Positions 50,931 to 59,987 of a stretch of DNA of 64,000 nt are shown here, one piece after another. Position 1 is the first letter of the stretch; each line of letters starts with the position of its first letter. The notes under the pieces were generated by a model, which saw nothing but the letters and a program-made list of their open reading frames with translations, ran no database searches and was not told the DNA's origin. Position numbers and translations under genes: made by a program. Origin of the DNA: Clostridiales bacterium (lineage in GTDB: Bacteria > Bacillota > Clostridia > Peptostreptococcales > Anaerovoracaceae); contig CP042469.1 in the NCBI GenBank assembly GCA_015243575.1, forward strand, positions 2,136,929 through 2,200,928, written 5' to 3'.

Positions 50931-52067
50931 GAAGTCCAGTTTTCGGATTTCTTCCAGATAATCATCGTTGATTTCCGCTTCTGCAAAGGTGGCCATATGA
51001 TTCATAACAGCGCAGGCGCCTCGTACGATCTGAAAGGCCAGCGGGCATCCGCTGCCCTCTCCCAGCCGAAGGTCAAGGTTTAGCATTGGTAAAAGCTCTA
51101 ATGCTTTCAACGCACAGCCATACCCCTGTTCTTTGGAAACGTGGGACGCAATCATAAATTCTTTGGACAGAGGCGCCAGTTTTGCTGCTGCCAGAGCTGC
51201 TACGATGGAGATAAACCCGTCGATGACCACCGGCAGCCGATAGATGGCAGCGCCAAGAAACGCTCCCGTCATTGCCGCCAGATCAAACCCTCCGACTTTG
51301 GCGATGACGTCGATGACATCTAGATTCTCTTGACCGCAGAAATGGTACCGCTCGATTACTTCGTCGATAATTTCCTTCTTCCGGGCAAAGCTCTCATCGG
51401 TAATGCCGCCGCCCTTGCCCACGGTTTCCGCTGCTGTTAATCCGGTCAGTGCAGATAATATCGCTGAGCTCGTGGTGGTATTCCCAATCCCCATTTCTCC
51501 GATTCCATAGATAGTATAACCGGCTTTCTTAATCTCACCCGCCATTTCAATGCCGATGGAAATGGCTGTGATGGCCTCATCCCTTGTCATAGCAGGCTCC
51601 TTAGCAAGGTTGGATGTGCTCTTTCTAATCTTCCTATCTACAATTTTATCTGTTACCCGAAGCGCTTCTTCCAGCGGTTGATCGGTCAAAAGCTCTTTTG
51701 GCAGATCTGCATTAACCCCCAGATCCACCACAAGCAAATCGCTGTCAAAATACTTTGCCAAGGTTCCCACCCCGGTCAGTCTTCTGGTAAAGTTGATGGT
51801 CTGGGCTAGTGTTACAAACTGCGGTGCGGAAGATACCCCCTCCTCAACAACGCCGTTATCCGAACACATGATGACAATGCAGGATTTATCCGCTAAATTA
51901 TGTATCTTTCCGCTGATCCCCGCAAACTGAACGGCAATATCCTCCAGCTTTCCCAGACTTCCCGGCGGCTTTGCAAGACTGTCCTCTCGTTTTCGTGCTT
52001 CCTCCATGACTCCACGATCCAGATCCTTTATGGTACTGATTAATTCAAACAATTCCTTTTCGCTCAT
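50928..52067 (-). CDS. cobT: nicotinate-nucleotide--dimethylbenzimidazole phosphoribosyltransferase CobT
   Basis: A 379-residue enzyme that activates the lower-ligand base of cobalamin with nicotinate mononucleotide. Signatures are LAKPPGSLGKLEDIAVQ, CSDNGVVEEGVSS, GEMGIGNTTTSSAIL, DGFISIVAALAA and the catalytic-glutamate motif RLGEGSGCPLAFQIVRGA. It lies 103 bp behind cbiA, in the lower-ligand part of the cobalamin cluster. It is slightly longer than the E. coli type. Confidence 0.96.
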   Translation of the reverse strand: MSEKELFELISTIKDLDRGVMEEARKREDSLAKPPGSLGKLEDIAVQFAGISGKIHNLADKSCIVIMCSDNGVVEEGVSSAPQFVTLAQTINFTRRLTGVGTLAKYFDSDLLVVDLGVNADLPKELLTDQPLEEALRVTDKIVDRKIRKSTSNLAKEPAMTRDEAITAISIGIEMAGEIKKAGYTIYGIGEMGIGNTTTSSAILSALTGLTAAETVGKGGGITDESFARKKEIIDEVIERYHFCGQENLDVIDVIAKVGGFDLAAMTGAFLGAAIYRLPVVIDGFISIVAALAAAKLAPLSKEFMIASHVSKEQGYGCALKALELLPMLNLDLRLGEGSGCPLAFQIVRGACAVMNHMATFAEAEINDDYLEEIRKLDF

Positions 52068-52102
52068 CCTTTTTTCATCCTTCCGTTCCAGTTTCTATCA
52101 TT

Positions 52103-52156
52103 AGAGAAACACTGATTCATTCCTTACGCATGCTTGATTAAATCTGCGCTTCCCAA
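52103..52156. repeat. intergenic hairpin repeat, copy F
   Basis: AGAGAAACACTGATTCATTCC on the left is an imperfect inverse of AATCTGCGCTTCCCAAG on the right. It lies between the cbiA stop and the cobT start. Confidence 0.6.
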
Positions 52157-52166
52157 GATTATGTTA

Positions 52167-53690
52167 TCAATCCTTTAGCACTCTATCCCATTGCTTCAGA
52201 CTTGTGTCCCTTGACGCTTTTATAAAACGAACTGCCGCTTCCGGGTTTGAATAAAAATGAATATGGGGATAGCCAGCCCAAAGATTCCCTTCCGTAATCA
52301 CACAATCCCAGGCGGTCTTCCGCAGCGGCTTTTCCGCGTGCATTCCCGCTCCTGTGTTGGTGCTGTCCCAATAATGGAATTCATGACCCCTGATCTGTCT
52401 CCCTTTGATACAGAGAAGATTATCCTCCGCAGCAGTCAGTGTAATATAACCGAAGCGAGTTAATTTCTCAGTGGGATAGCTTTCTCCGGCGATAACGCCC
52501 GCCAGAGGGTAGCTGTTTCCATCTGTGCCTTTTACCATTTCATGAAGATACATAAAGCCGCCGCATTCTGCGATGCAGGGCAGACCATTTCCGATGGCCT
52601 CTTTGATATCAGCAAGCATAGATTTGTTGCATGAAAGCTTCTCAAGATACAGCTCAGGATATCCTCCACCCAAAATTAATCCGCTGATTCCCTGAGGCAA
52701 CCGTGGATCTTCTAAGGGGCTGAAGGGTACGATTTCAGCACCCAGCTCCTGCAGCAGCTCCAAATTATCCTGATAATAGAAGCAAAAGGCTTTATCCTGT
52801 GCAACCGCAATCCGCACAGAGGCTTCAATCATAGAAGGTGCTTCCAATCCAGCGAAAGGAGATTGCCGTGCAAGAATGTCTCCTCGGCTGGCAGGATACG
52901 CTCCCCAGTTGGCAGGTGACACTCCCCTGCTGTCAGGAAGCTCTTTCCAACTGATCTGGGGCGCTTCCCTTGCCAATGTCAATATCCGATCCAAATTGAT
53001 GGTCTGCTCCATTTGCTCTGCCAGTCTGCTGAGAATTTCTTTGAGATTTCCGATCTCCTTTGCGGTCACAAGACCAAGATGCCTGCTTTCCAGGCTGCAG
53101 TCCGTCATAACCGGAAGGTAGCCAAAAACTTCTATCCCCAGCTCCTTTTCTATGATTTCCTTTACGTCCCCGTAGAGCATGGGAGCCAGACGGTTTAAGA
53201 CAACCCCTTTTATCTGATGGTTCTGGCGAAATTCTAAAAATCCTTTGATCAGTGCGGCGATGGAAACCGACATGCCTTTGCAGTCAACGATTAGAGTCAC
53301 TGGGGTTCCCGTTTTTACGGCCAAATCATAAGAACTAGCATCGGTGGATTTTCCTGCAAGACCATCGTAATATCCCATAACGCCTTCCATCAATGCAAGG
53401 TCAGCTCCTTCTGCGTTCTTGCAAAGAAGATATTTCACCATCTCCTCATGGCAAAAAAAGAGGTCCAGGTTTCTTGACTTGACACCCAGAGCCTCCGTAT
53501 GGAACATAGGATCGATATAATCGGGACCGCATTTAAAGGAGGCTAAGCTCACTCCTCTGTTCAAAAACGCCTGAAGCAGACCGCAGACGACGGTGGTCTT
53601 TCCGCTTCCGCTGCCCGCAGCAGCAATCATAATCCTCGGTATTTCAATTCCCATTAATTTATTTTGTTGTTCGGCTTGATCCTTCATCAT
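52167..53690 (-). CDS. cbiA: cobyrinate a,c-diamide synthase CbiA
   Basis: A glutamine-dependent amidase of 507 residues. The N-terminal ATPase part has the P-loop AAAGSGSGKTTVVCGLL and FKCGPDYIDPMFH. The C-terminal class I glutaminase has LILGGGYPELYLEKL and AECGGFMYLHEM with the nucleophile cysteine, and RGHEFHY near the end. It amidates the a and c side chains of cobyrinate. The ATG at 53690 has GAGGGATCGG upstream. Confidence 0.95.
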   Translation of the reverse strand: MMKDQAEQQNKLMGIEIPRIMIAAAGSGSGKTTVVCGLLQAFLNRGVSLASFKCGPDYIDPMFHTEALGVKSRNLDLFFCHEEMVKYLLCKNAEGADLALMEGVMGYYDGLAGKSTDASSYDLAVKTGTPVTLIVDCKGMSVSIAALIKGFLEFRQNHQIKGVVLNRLAPMLYGDVKEIIEKELGIEVFGYLPVMTDCSLESRHLGLVTAKEIGNLKEILSRLAEQMEQTINLDRILTLAREAPQISWKELPDSRGVSPANWGAYPASRGDILARQSPFAGLEAPSMIEASVRIAVAQDKAFCFYYQDNLELLQELGAEIVPFSPLEDPRLPQGISGLILGGGYPELYLEKLSCNKSMLADIKEAIGNGLPCIAECGGFMYLHEMVKGTDGNSYPLAGVIAGESYPTEKLTRFGYITLTAAEDNLLCIKGRQIRGHEFHYWDSTNTGAGMHAEKPLRKTAWDCVITEGNLWAGYPHIHFYSNPEAAVRFIKASRDTSLKQWDRVLKD

Positions 53691-53751
53691 TGTTCCGATC
53701 CCTCATTCAACGTTTCATATGATTTAGTATCCATCAATTGATCAGTTTTTC

Positions 53752-55065
53752 TCAATCGTTTGGCAGGTTAGTCTCGCGCATTTCCCCGCTGATAATAAAA
53801 ACCGGGTTCTGCCCCATCATCAGATGACTGTTTCCCGCCGCCTTTCCGTGTGCTGCAAAGATCTGTACGATATCCACACCCTCAAATCCCAGACGGGAAA
53901 GTTGGTTCAGGGCTTCGCTGACCGTTTCAAGAGTAATTGCATTGATCACCACCCGGATCTTTGGATTTTTCTGAATCAGCACTTCCAGAATCGCAGCGAG
54001 GTTGCCCTTTGATCCCCCGATAAACGCACGGTCCGGCGGCGGAAGGCTCGTAAGTGCCTCCGGTGCCATTCCAGGAATGACCCTCAGGTTCCATGCACCC
54101 ATTTGCTCTGCGTTGGTTTTGATGAGACCAATTGCTTCTTCGTTGCATTCCACTGCGAAAACAGCTCCTTCTCTGGCGGTCAGAGCCATCTCCACCGCTA
54201 CGGATCCGGTACCTGCTCCGATATCATAAATGACATCGGTTTTTCTCAGCTCAAGTTTGGACAGGGATATGCTGCGAATCTCGCTCTTTGTCATAGGAAC
54301 TGCTCCCCGGACAAAGAGATCATCAGAAAGCCCGTGGGTCTCCGTTTCTCTGTGAATCAGCTTTTGATTCTCCACAATCATGACAGAAAGCGGATCGAAG
54401 TCCTTCGCGGAGAGTTCCCTTGCTGTGCCTCGTTCAATCTTCTCATTGGGATAGGACAGACGCTCACCCACAGAAACCTTTACCTCTCCCAGACTATGAT
54501 CGGTAAGAATTTCACAGATTCTCCTGACGGGATAATCTCCTCCAGTGAGGAAAAAGACCTTGTTGTGATTGAAGATCGCTCCTAAAAGATTGGCTTCTCT
54601 TCCGTGAAGACTCACGATCTTCACATCCTCCCATGGAAGTTTCAGCTTTGCACAGAAATACTGGAGTGAGCTGATGCCCGGGATAAACTCCACCCGGCAT
54701 TCGTTCCAAAAGTCGGCTTCAGCCAGGGATTCTGTGTCAGCGATCATGGCGTCAGCGATCACGGACCCGGAACAGTTGCCCTTCCTCGTTTCTATAGCCT
54801 CATTGAGTTTTTTCGCTCCGCTGTAAAATCCCGTATCCCCGGAGAAAATCACTGCGGCGGTATCCCAATCCTGATGTGAGGAGAGATACTCCAGAATGCG
54901 TGCAGGGGCAATGGCATAGCAGACCTCACCCTGATAATCGGGAAACGCCTGAATCATCCGTTCTGCACCGATGAGCACCTGGCTTTTTTCTACCGCCTTT
55001 CGTCCCTGGTCTGTGATGGTCTCAATATTACCCATTCCAATCCCAACAAGATAAATTCGTTTCAT
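53752..55065 (-). CDS. cbiET: cobalt-precorrin-7 (C5)/(C15) methyltransferase-decarboxylase CbiET fusion
   Basis: A fused protein of 437 residues. CbiE (about 1-205) begins IYLVGIGMGNIETITDQG and carries SGDTGFYSGAKKL. CbiT (about 235-437) carries the SAM motif VIYDIGAGTGSVAVEMAL and DRAFIGGSKGNLAAIL. It methylates C5 and C15 and decarboxylates the acetate at C12. The fusion equals CobL of the aerobic path. The ATG at 55065 has GGGAGAGG upstream. Confidence 0.95.
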   Translation of the reverse strand: MKRIYLVGIGMGNIETITDQGRKAVEKSQVLIGAERMIQAFPDYQGEVCYAIAPARILEYLSSHQDWDTAAVIFSGDTGFYSGAKKLNEAIETRKGNCSGSVIADAMIADTESLAEADFWNECRVEFIPGISSLQYFCAKLKLPWEDVKIVSLHGREANLLGAIFNHNKVFFLTGGDYPVRRICEILTDHSLGEVKVSVGERLSYPNEKIERGTARELSAKDFDPLSVMIVENQKLIHRETETHGLSDDLFVRGAVPMTKSEIRSISLSKLELRKTDVIYDIGAGTGSVAVEMALTAREGAVFAVECNEEAIGLIKTNAEQMGAWNLRVIPGMAPEALTSLPPPDRAFIGGSKGNLAAILEVLIQKNPKIRVVINAITLETVSEALNQLSRLGFEGVDIVQIFAAHGKAAGNSHLMMGQNPVFIISGEMRETNLPND

Positions 55066-55091
55066 CGTCCCTCTCCCTACAATTGTTTTCT

Positions 55092-56369
55092 TTAGACGCC
55101 GAAGAACCGTGCCGCAAGCTCCAGCGTTGCCTTGATATTCTCTTCAGAATGTGCATTAGAAATAAACATTGCCTCAAACTGAGCAGGAGCTAGGTATACG
55201 CCGCCCTTCAGCATATGCTTGAAATAATTCCCATAAGCAGCGGTATCCGAGGTCTTTGCGCTGGCATAATCCGTTACGGGCTTTCCGGTAAAGAATAGAG
55301 ACCCGATGGAACCAATGTGATTTACCACACAGCCTGCCTTTGCCTCTGAGATGATTTCTTTCAGACCGTCACAGAGCATTGCCCCCAAGCCATTGATATG
55401 GTCATATATTTCAGGATGATTTTTTAGTTCGGTAAGCTGTGCGATCCCCGCTGCCATGGCAACAGGATTTCCGCTCAAGGTACCCGCCTGATAGACAGGA
55501 CCGCAGGGAGCAACCATTTCCATGATCTCACGTTTACCGCCGTACGCCCCTACCGGCATACCGCCGCCGATGATCTTTCCGAAGGTGGACAAATCGGGCT
55601 TGATGCCAAGGAGGCCCTGAGCCCCGTCGATACCCATACGGAATCCTGTGATCACTTCATCGGCAATCAGTACTGTCTGATTCACATCACAGATCTCCCG
55701 AATCTTCCTTAGAAAGTCACCGTCAGGAAGAACGACTCCCATATTGGCTGCGATTGGTTCCAGAATTAACGCTGCAATCTGACCTTTATTTTCTTCAAAA
55801 AGGCGTTCCACGCTTTCAAAATCGTTATAAGTCGCAGTAAGGGTGTCCTGTGCGCATCCCTCGGGAACGCCTGCGCTGTCCGGAATACCACTGTTCATCA
55901 GACCGGAGCCTGCTTTGACCAGCAGAGAATCACAGTGGCCGTGGTAACAGCCCTCAAACTTGATGATCTTGCTTCTGCCTGTATAACCTCTGGCTGTTCT
56001 CAGCGCGCTCATGGTGGCCTCTGTGCCGGAATTGACCATCCTTACCATCTCCATAGAAGGCACCAGTTCACACACCAGCTTTGCCATGGTCACTTCTGCT
56101 TCTGTTGCCGCACCGTAGCTGAGTCCCTTTACAATGGCTTCCTGAACTGCCTTTAATACCACCGGGTTATTATTGCCCAGAATCATTGGACCCCAGGAGC
56201 CGATGTAGTCGATATATTGGCATCCATCCACGTCATAAATATAGGCACCATCTGCCCGTTCGATGAATCTCGGCGTATCCGAGACCGCTTTAAATGCTCT
56301 AGCCGGGCTGTTGACACCGCCCGGGATATAGTTCTGTGCTTCCTCAAATAATGCGATTGATCTGTTCAT
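55092..56369 (-). CDS. hemL: glutamate-1-semialdehyde 2,1-aminomutase
   Basis: A PLP enzyme of 425 residues that makes 5-aminolevulinate in the C5 tetrapyrrole path. Signatures are YIPGGVNSPARAFKAV, MVNSGTEATMSALRTARGYTGR, ILIADEVITGFRMG and the PLP lysine in STFGKIIGGGMPVGAYGG. I chose the ATG at 56369, 4 bp behind the hemB stop, with GGGAGAA upstream; a GTG eight codons earlier overlaps hemB. Confidence 0.96.
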   Translation of the reverse strand: MNRSIALFEEAQNYIPGGVNSPARAFKAVSDTPRFIERADGAYIYDVDGCQYIDYIGSWGPMILGNNNPVVLKAVQEAIVKGLSYGAATEAEVTMAKLVCELVPSMEMVRMVNSGTEATMSALRTARGYTGRSKIIKFEGCYHGHCDSLLVKAGSGLMNSGIPDSAGVPEGCAQDTLTATYNDFESVERLFEENKGQIAALILEPIAANMGVVLPDGDFLRKIREICDVNQTVLIADEVITGFRMGIDGAQGLLGIKPDLSTFGKIIGGGMPVGAYGGKREIMEMVAPCGPVYQAGTLSGNPVAMAAGIAQLTELKNHPEIYDHINGLGAMLCDGLKEIISEAKAGCVVNHIGSIGSLFFTGKPVTDYASAKTSDTAAYGNYFKHMLKGGVYLAPAQFEAMFISNAHSEENIKATLELAARFFGV

Positions 56370-56373
56370 ATGA

Positions 56374-57357
56374 TTATCCGATTCTCCCTTCACCGATCAT
56401 CCTTGCGATTTCTTTTGCAAAGTAAGTAATTAAAATATCCGCTCCGGCGCGGTAAATGCTCACTGCAGTCTCCGCTACAATGGCATCCTCGTCCACCATT
56501 CCTGCATGGGCGGCGGCTTTGATCATGGAATATTCACCGCTGACGCTGTAGGCTGCTGTGGGTACGGCAATCCTGTCAGAAACTTCACGGATAATATCCA
56601 GATAGGACAGCGCTGGCTTCACCATGATAATATCAGCCCCTTCGTCCAAATCAAGATAGACCTCCTTCATGGCTTCCTTTCTGTTGTGGAAATCCATCTG
56701 ATAGGTCTTCCTGTTTCCTTTGAATCCATCAGAACCTGCCGCCTCCCGGAAGGGGCCGTAAAAGGCCGACGCATATTTGGCTGCATAAGACATGATGGGA
56801 ATGTCTTCATATCCGGCTGCATCCAGCTCCTGCCGAATTGCTCGCACTCTTCCGTCCATCATGTCGGAAGGAGCCACCATATCCGCTCCTGCCATAACCT
56901 GAGACAAAGCCGTTTTCGCAAGAAGCGGCAGCGTTTTGTCATTGTCCACACTGTCACCCTTGATGATTCCGCAGTGTCCATGGGAGGTATACTCACACAT
57001 GCAGACATCTCCGACATAATAAAGCTCCGGAAAATCCTTCTTTGCGGCCCGCAGTGCCTGCTGTACAATACCATTCTCATCATAGGCCTGACTGCCGCAT
57101 TCGTCCTTGTGCTGCGGTATCCCAAAGAGCAGAATGCTGGTGATGCCTGCTTTAGCAGCTTCTTCCAGTCCGTAAGCGAGGGTATCCGGGCTGTAGCGTT
57201 TCTGTCCCGGCATCGCAGAGATTTCTGTCACAATGCCCTTCCCCTCTTCAACGAAGATCGGGTAAATCAGTGAAGACTTGCCGATTCTGGTCTCCCGCAC
57301 CAGTTCCCGCGTCCTTCCGTCCATCCTAAGTCTTCTTGGTCTCATTCCTGTATCCAT
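56374..57357 (-). CDS. hemB: porphobilinogen synthase
   Basis: A 327-residue 5-aminolevulinate dehydratase. Zinc-site cysteines are in VCMCEYTSHGHCG. The Schiff-base lysines are in MSYAAKYASAFYGPFREA and IIMVKPALSYLD. The ATG at 57357 has AGGTAGGAT upstream and overlaps the cbiG 3' end by 16 bp, so it is translated from the same message. Its place in the cobalamin cluster supplies precursor for the corrin ring. Confidence 0.96.
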   Translation of the reverse strand: MDTGMRPRRLRMDGRTRELVRETRIGKSSLIYPIFVEEGKGIVTEISAMPGQKRYSPDTLAYGLEEAAKAGITSILLFGIPQHKDECGSQAYDENGIVQQALRAAKKDFPELYYVGDVCMCEYTSHGHCGIIKGDSVDNDKTLPLLAKTALSQVMAGADMVAPSDMMDGRVRAIRQELDAAGYEDIPIMSYAAKYASAFYGPFREAAGSDGFKGNRKTYQMDFHNRKEAMKEVYLDLDEGADIIMVKPALSYLDIIREVSDRIAVPTAAYSVSGEYSMIKAAAHAGMVDEDAIVAETAVSIYRAGADILITYFAKEIARMIGEGRIG

Positions 57358-58490
57358 TGATATCCTACCTTTCTAACGGCTGCAGCAATTGTGACGCCGT
57401 TTCTGGATTGTTTCCGTATGATCAGCTCTCCATGACCGCCAAGCACCGCAGCCCTTTCACAGACGTTATCCACGCCAGTGATGCTTGCGACGAACTCAGA
57501 AGCCGTAAATTCACCCGGTACCCTGGAAAGCTCTTCCGCAGGATAAAATTCAATTGGAACATCCAGCCGCCGGGCTAGCTGATTGATTGCATGTTCCTCT
57601 TTTTTAAGATCAATCGAGCAAAGTCTTTCTATTGAAGCTGTCGAAAGTCCATGCTCTTTGCATACGTCATAAAAAAATTCCTCCGCCGTTTCTGCCAAAA
57701 CGCCCTTTCTGCAGCCAATCCCAAGAGTAACCGCGGCGGGAATCAAGTGAAGTGTCTTCTCAAAAGGCCCCTCTCGCTCCCACAGGGAGATTCGAAACCC
57801 CATGCGCGGAATTTTCGCTGGGGAATGGGGGGGATCAGAAGTGTCATTTAGTCTTGATGAATCAGCGTCGTCATGTCCTCTGAATTCATCCAGCAAACCC
57901 TGTGACGCCAAAGACTCTGACAGAAGCACCAGCCCGTCTGGCAGAGTGCCCTCTATCGGGTAATCACTGACAACACCGACCGTCTCGCCCCTCAGCAACG
58001 CTGCGGAAATGTCTTTTGCAAGATCCATGCTTCCAATTTTTAAGCGATTTTTCTTAGCCCATTCATCCACAGCGAAGCAGCCGTTCAAATCCGTTGCCGT
58101 GGTAATCACAGGCACTGCTCCAATGACCTGGGCAATGGAGCGAGTCAATTCATTGGCTCCTCCAAGATGCCCGGAAAGTAACGAAATGGCAAAATGCCCT
58201 TTTTCGTCGATGACAATCACTGCAGGATCGACCGCCTTATTTCTGATATAGGGCGCGATAGATCTAACCGCAATGCCGCAGGCACCAACGAACAGAATGG
58301 CATCCTTTGTTTCAAAGGCCGTTTTTGTCCATTGATCCAGCTTTTCAGTGAAATACTCCAGCCCTTCCTCCTCCGCAAACGGAGCTTTTCCGTAGCCATC
58401 ACAACTATGACCCAGCTCGTTCAGCCCGGTCTTCAGCCCCCTGCAGATCACTGCACCCGATTTTGTAAACGAAATGATTGCGATATTCAT
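57342..58490 (-). CDS. cbiG: cobalt-precorrin 5A hydrolase CbiG
   Basis: A 382-residue CbiG that opens the delta-lactone of cobalt-precorrin-5A and releases acetaldehyde. The N-terminal part has IAIISFTKSGAVICRGLK and LFVGACGIAVRSIAPYI, the middle LLSGHLGGANELTRSIA, and the C-terminal domain VTLGIGCRKGVLAETAE. A less conserved linker (about 200-250) joins them. The ATG at 58490 has AGGAG upstream; the frame is open 52 codons earlier but without family similarity. Confidence 0.93.
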   Translation of the reverse strand: MNIAIISFTKSGAVICRGLKTGLNELGHSCDGYGKAPFAEEEGLEYFTEKLDQWTKTAFETKDAILFVGACGIAVRSIAPYIRNKAVDPAVIVIDEKGHFAISLLSGHLGGANELTRSIAQVIGAVPVITTATDLNGCFAVDEWAKKNRLKIGSMDLAKDISAALLRGETVGVVSDYPIEGTLPDGLVLLSESLASQGLLDEFRGHDDADSSRLNDTSDPPHSPAKIPRMGFRISLWEREGPFEKTLHLIPAAVTLGIGCRKGVLAETAEEFFYDVCKEHGLSTASIERLCSIDLKKEEHAINQLARRLDVPIEFYPAEELSRVPGEFTASEFVASITGVDNVCERAAVLGGHGELIIRKQSRNGVTIAAAVRKVGYQWIQE

Positions 58491-58611
58491 AGTGAAGCTC
58501 CTGTATCTGGCAAACACCGTTAACCAGCAACATTTGTTTGCCGTCCAAAACATGGAGAGATAAGGCGTTAGGAGTGTCAAAACCACTCCTGTTTGCAGAT
58601 GCCCCAGTCCA

Positions 58612-59250
58612 CTACGTTCTGGGCTTGCATTGATAGAGCAATGCATTGCAGATGGCCGCAGCCACGTTGCTGCCGCCTTTTCTTCCCTTGGCTACAATAT
58701 ACGGAATTTCCAGCTCCATGATCAGTTCTTTTGACTCCACTACGTTGACAAAGCCGACCGGTACACCGATGATCAGCTCCGGCTTTAGTTTTCCTTCCCG
58801 AATCAATTCGTAGATCCGCACCAGTGCAGTGGGGGCATTCCCGATTGCCAGGATCAGCGGTCGATCCAAGGCTGCTGCCTTGTCCATGCTCGCCGTCGCT
58901 CTGGTGGTTCCGGCGGCTTTCGCTGTTTCTGCAACATCCGCATCGGACATGAAGCAGAATGCTTCTCCTCCCAGACTTTCCAAAGTAGCTTTGTTGATGC
59001 CTGCTTTTGCCATCTGCGTATCCGTGACGATGACAGCTCCTTTTCTCAGTGCTTCCATCCCTTTCCCTACAGCACCCCCTGAAAACTTTAAATTGCTCAG
59101 ATACTCAAAGTCTGCTGTGGTATGGATCACCCGCTTAATCACCGGTTCCTCCATGGGGTCAAGTTCCACTTCTCCAAGCTCTTCCCCAATCATCTCAAAA
59201 CTGCGTTTTTCGATTTCTTCGGGCAGTACATTCTGTAATTTTACTTTCAT
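58612..59250 (-). CDS. cbiC: cobalt-precorrin-8 methylmutase CbiC
   Basis: A 212-residue enzyme that moves the methyl group from C11 to C12 to give cobyrinate. Signatures are VIKRVIHTTADFEY with the catalytic histidine, TDTQMAKAGINKATL, LAIGNAPTALVRIYELI and GVPVGFVNVVESKELI, all typical. The ATG at 59250 has GGAGGATAAG upstream. A small hairpin (AGGAGTG/CACTCCT near 58569-58591) lies between it and cbiG. Confidence 0.95.
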   Translation of the reverse strand: MKVKLQNVLPEEIEKRSFEMIGEELGEVELDPMEEPVIKRVIHTTADFEYLSNLKFSGGAVGKGMEALRKGAVIVTDTQMAKAGINKATLESLGGEAFCFMSDADVAETAKAAGTTRATASMDKAAALDRPLILAIGNAPTALVRIYELIREGKLKPELIIGVPVGFVNVVESKELIMELEIPYIVAKGRKGGSNVAAAICNALLYQCKPRT

Positions 59251-59370
59251 AGCTTATCCTCCGAGGCCGTTGCTCACACAGCGGACTTCCATTGGTATTT
59301 CAATATAAGTGTTCATAGTTAATAGACGATTTAGTCCGAATATTTCTTTCCCGTATCCGGGTGGAAGTCA

Positions 59371-59426
59371 ATGCTTTCAAATCAATATTTTCAGATCGAT
59401 GTTTTCAGATCAATGCTCTCCAAATC
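59371..59426. repeat. four 14-bp degenerate tandem repeats
   Basis: ATGCTTTCAAATCA, ATATTTTCAGATCG, ATGTTTTCAGATCA and ATGCTCTCCAAATC follow one another without gaps. They lie in the 189-bp non-coding gap between cobO and cbiC. Confidence 0.75.
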
Positions 59427-59439
59427 CAACACGAGTCGA

Positions 59440-59973
59440 TTATTTTTCGATACCCCTTCGGGCTGGGATTCCCTTATCAAAGGGATGCTTAATCTTCCTG
59501 ATCTCAGAAGCATAATCTGCGCAGTCCAGCATCCACTGGGCAGGCTTTCTCCCTGTGAGAACCACTTCCATCTGGTGCGGCTTATTCCTGATGAAGTGCT
59601 CCAGCTGTTTAGAATCCAGAAGGTTCCTGGCGCAAGCTCCGATTGCTTCATCCAGAATCAGCAGATCGCAGTCTCCCTTTTCTGCCAGCTCCCTGACCAG
59701 GGCTAGATTCTCATCATGAATCTCTCTGGTTTTGATCTTTTCTTCTTCCGTCATTGTAAAGGAAAACCCTGCGCCATCTTTTCCCCGAAGGACGATGATT
59801 CCCGGAATACTCCGCAATACCGCCAGTTCTCCCGTTTCCTGATTCTTTAAAAACTGCAGGATTACAACCCGCATTCCCGATCCGGCTGCCCTTGCGGCCA
59901 GACCCAGCGCCGCTGTGGTCTTCCCTTTTCCATCTCCGTAGTAAAGATGGATCAGACCTCTGTTTTCGTCCAT
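59440..59973 (-). CDS. cobO: cob(I)alamin adenosyltransferase (CobO/BtuR type)
   Basis: A 177-residue corrinoid adenosyltransferase. The P-loop is YYGDGKGKTTAALGLAAR, followed by VVILQFLKNQETGEL and DLLILDEAIGACARNLL. It transfers the adenosyl group from ATP to cobalt. The ATG at 59973 has GAGGGATAC upstream, 14 bp behind cbiP. Of the three adenosyltransferase types this is clearly the CobA/CobO type, not PduO or EutT. Confidence 0.95.
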   Translation of the reverse strand: MDENRGLIHLYYGDGKGKTTAALGLAARAAGSGMRVVILQFLKNQETGELAVLRSIPGIIVLRGKDGAGFSFTMTEEEKIKTREIHDENLALVRELAEKGDCDLLILDEAIGACARNLLDSKQLEHFIRNKPHQMEVVLTGRKPAQWMLDCADYASEIRKIKHPFDKGIPARRGIEK

Positions 59974-59987
59974 AAAGTATCCCTCTA

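Noticed and set aside
58491-58646. N-terminal extension of cbiG by 52 codons
   Set aside because: It overlaps the cbiC end, has no family similarity, and the ATG at 58490 has a good ribosome site.
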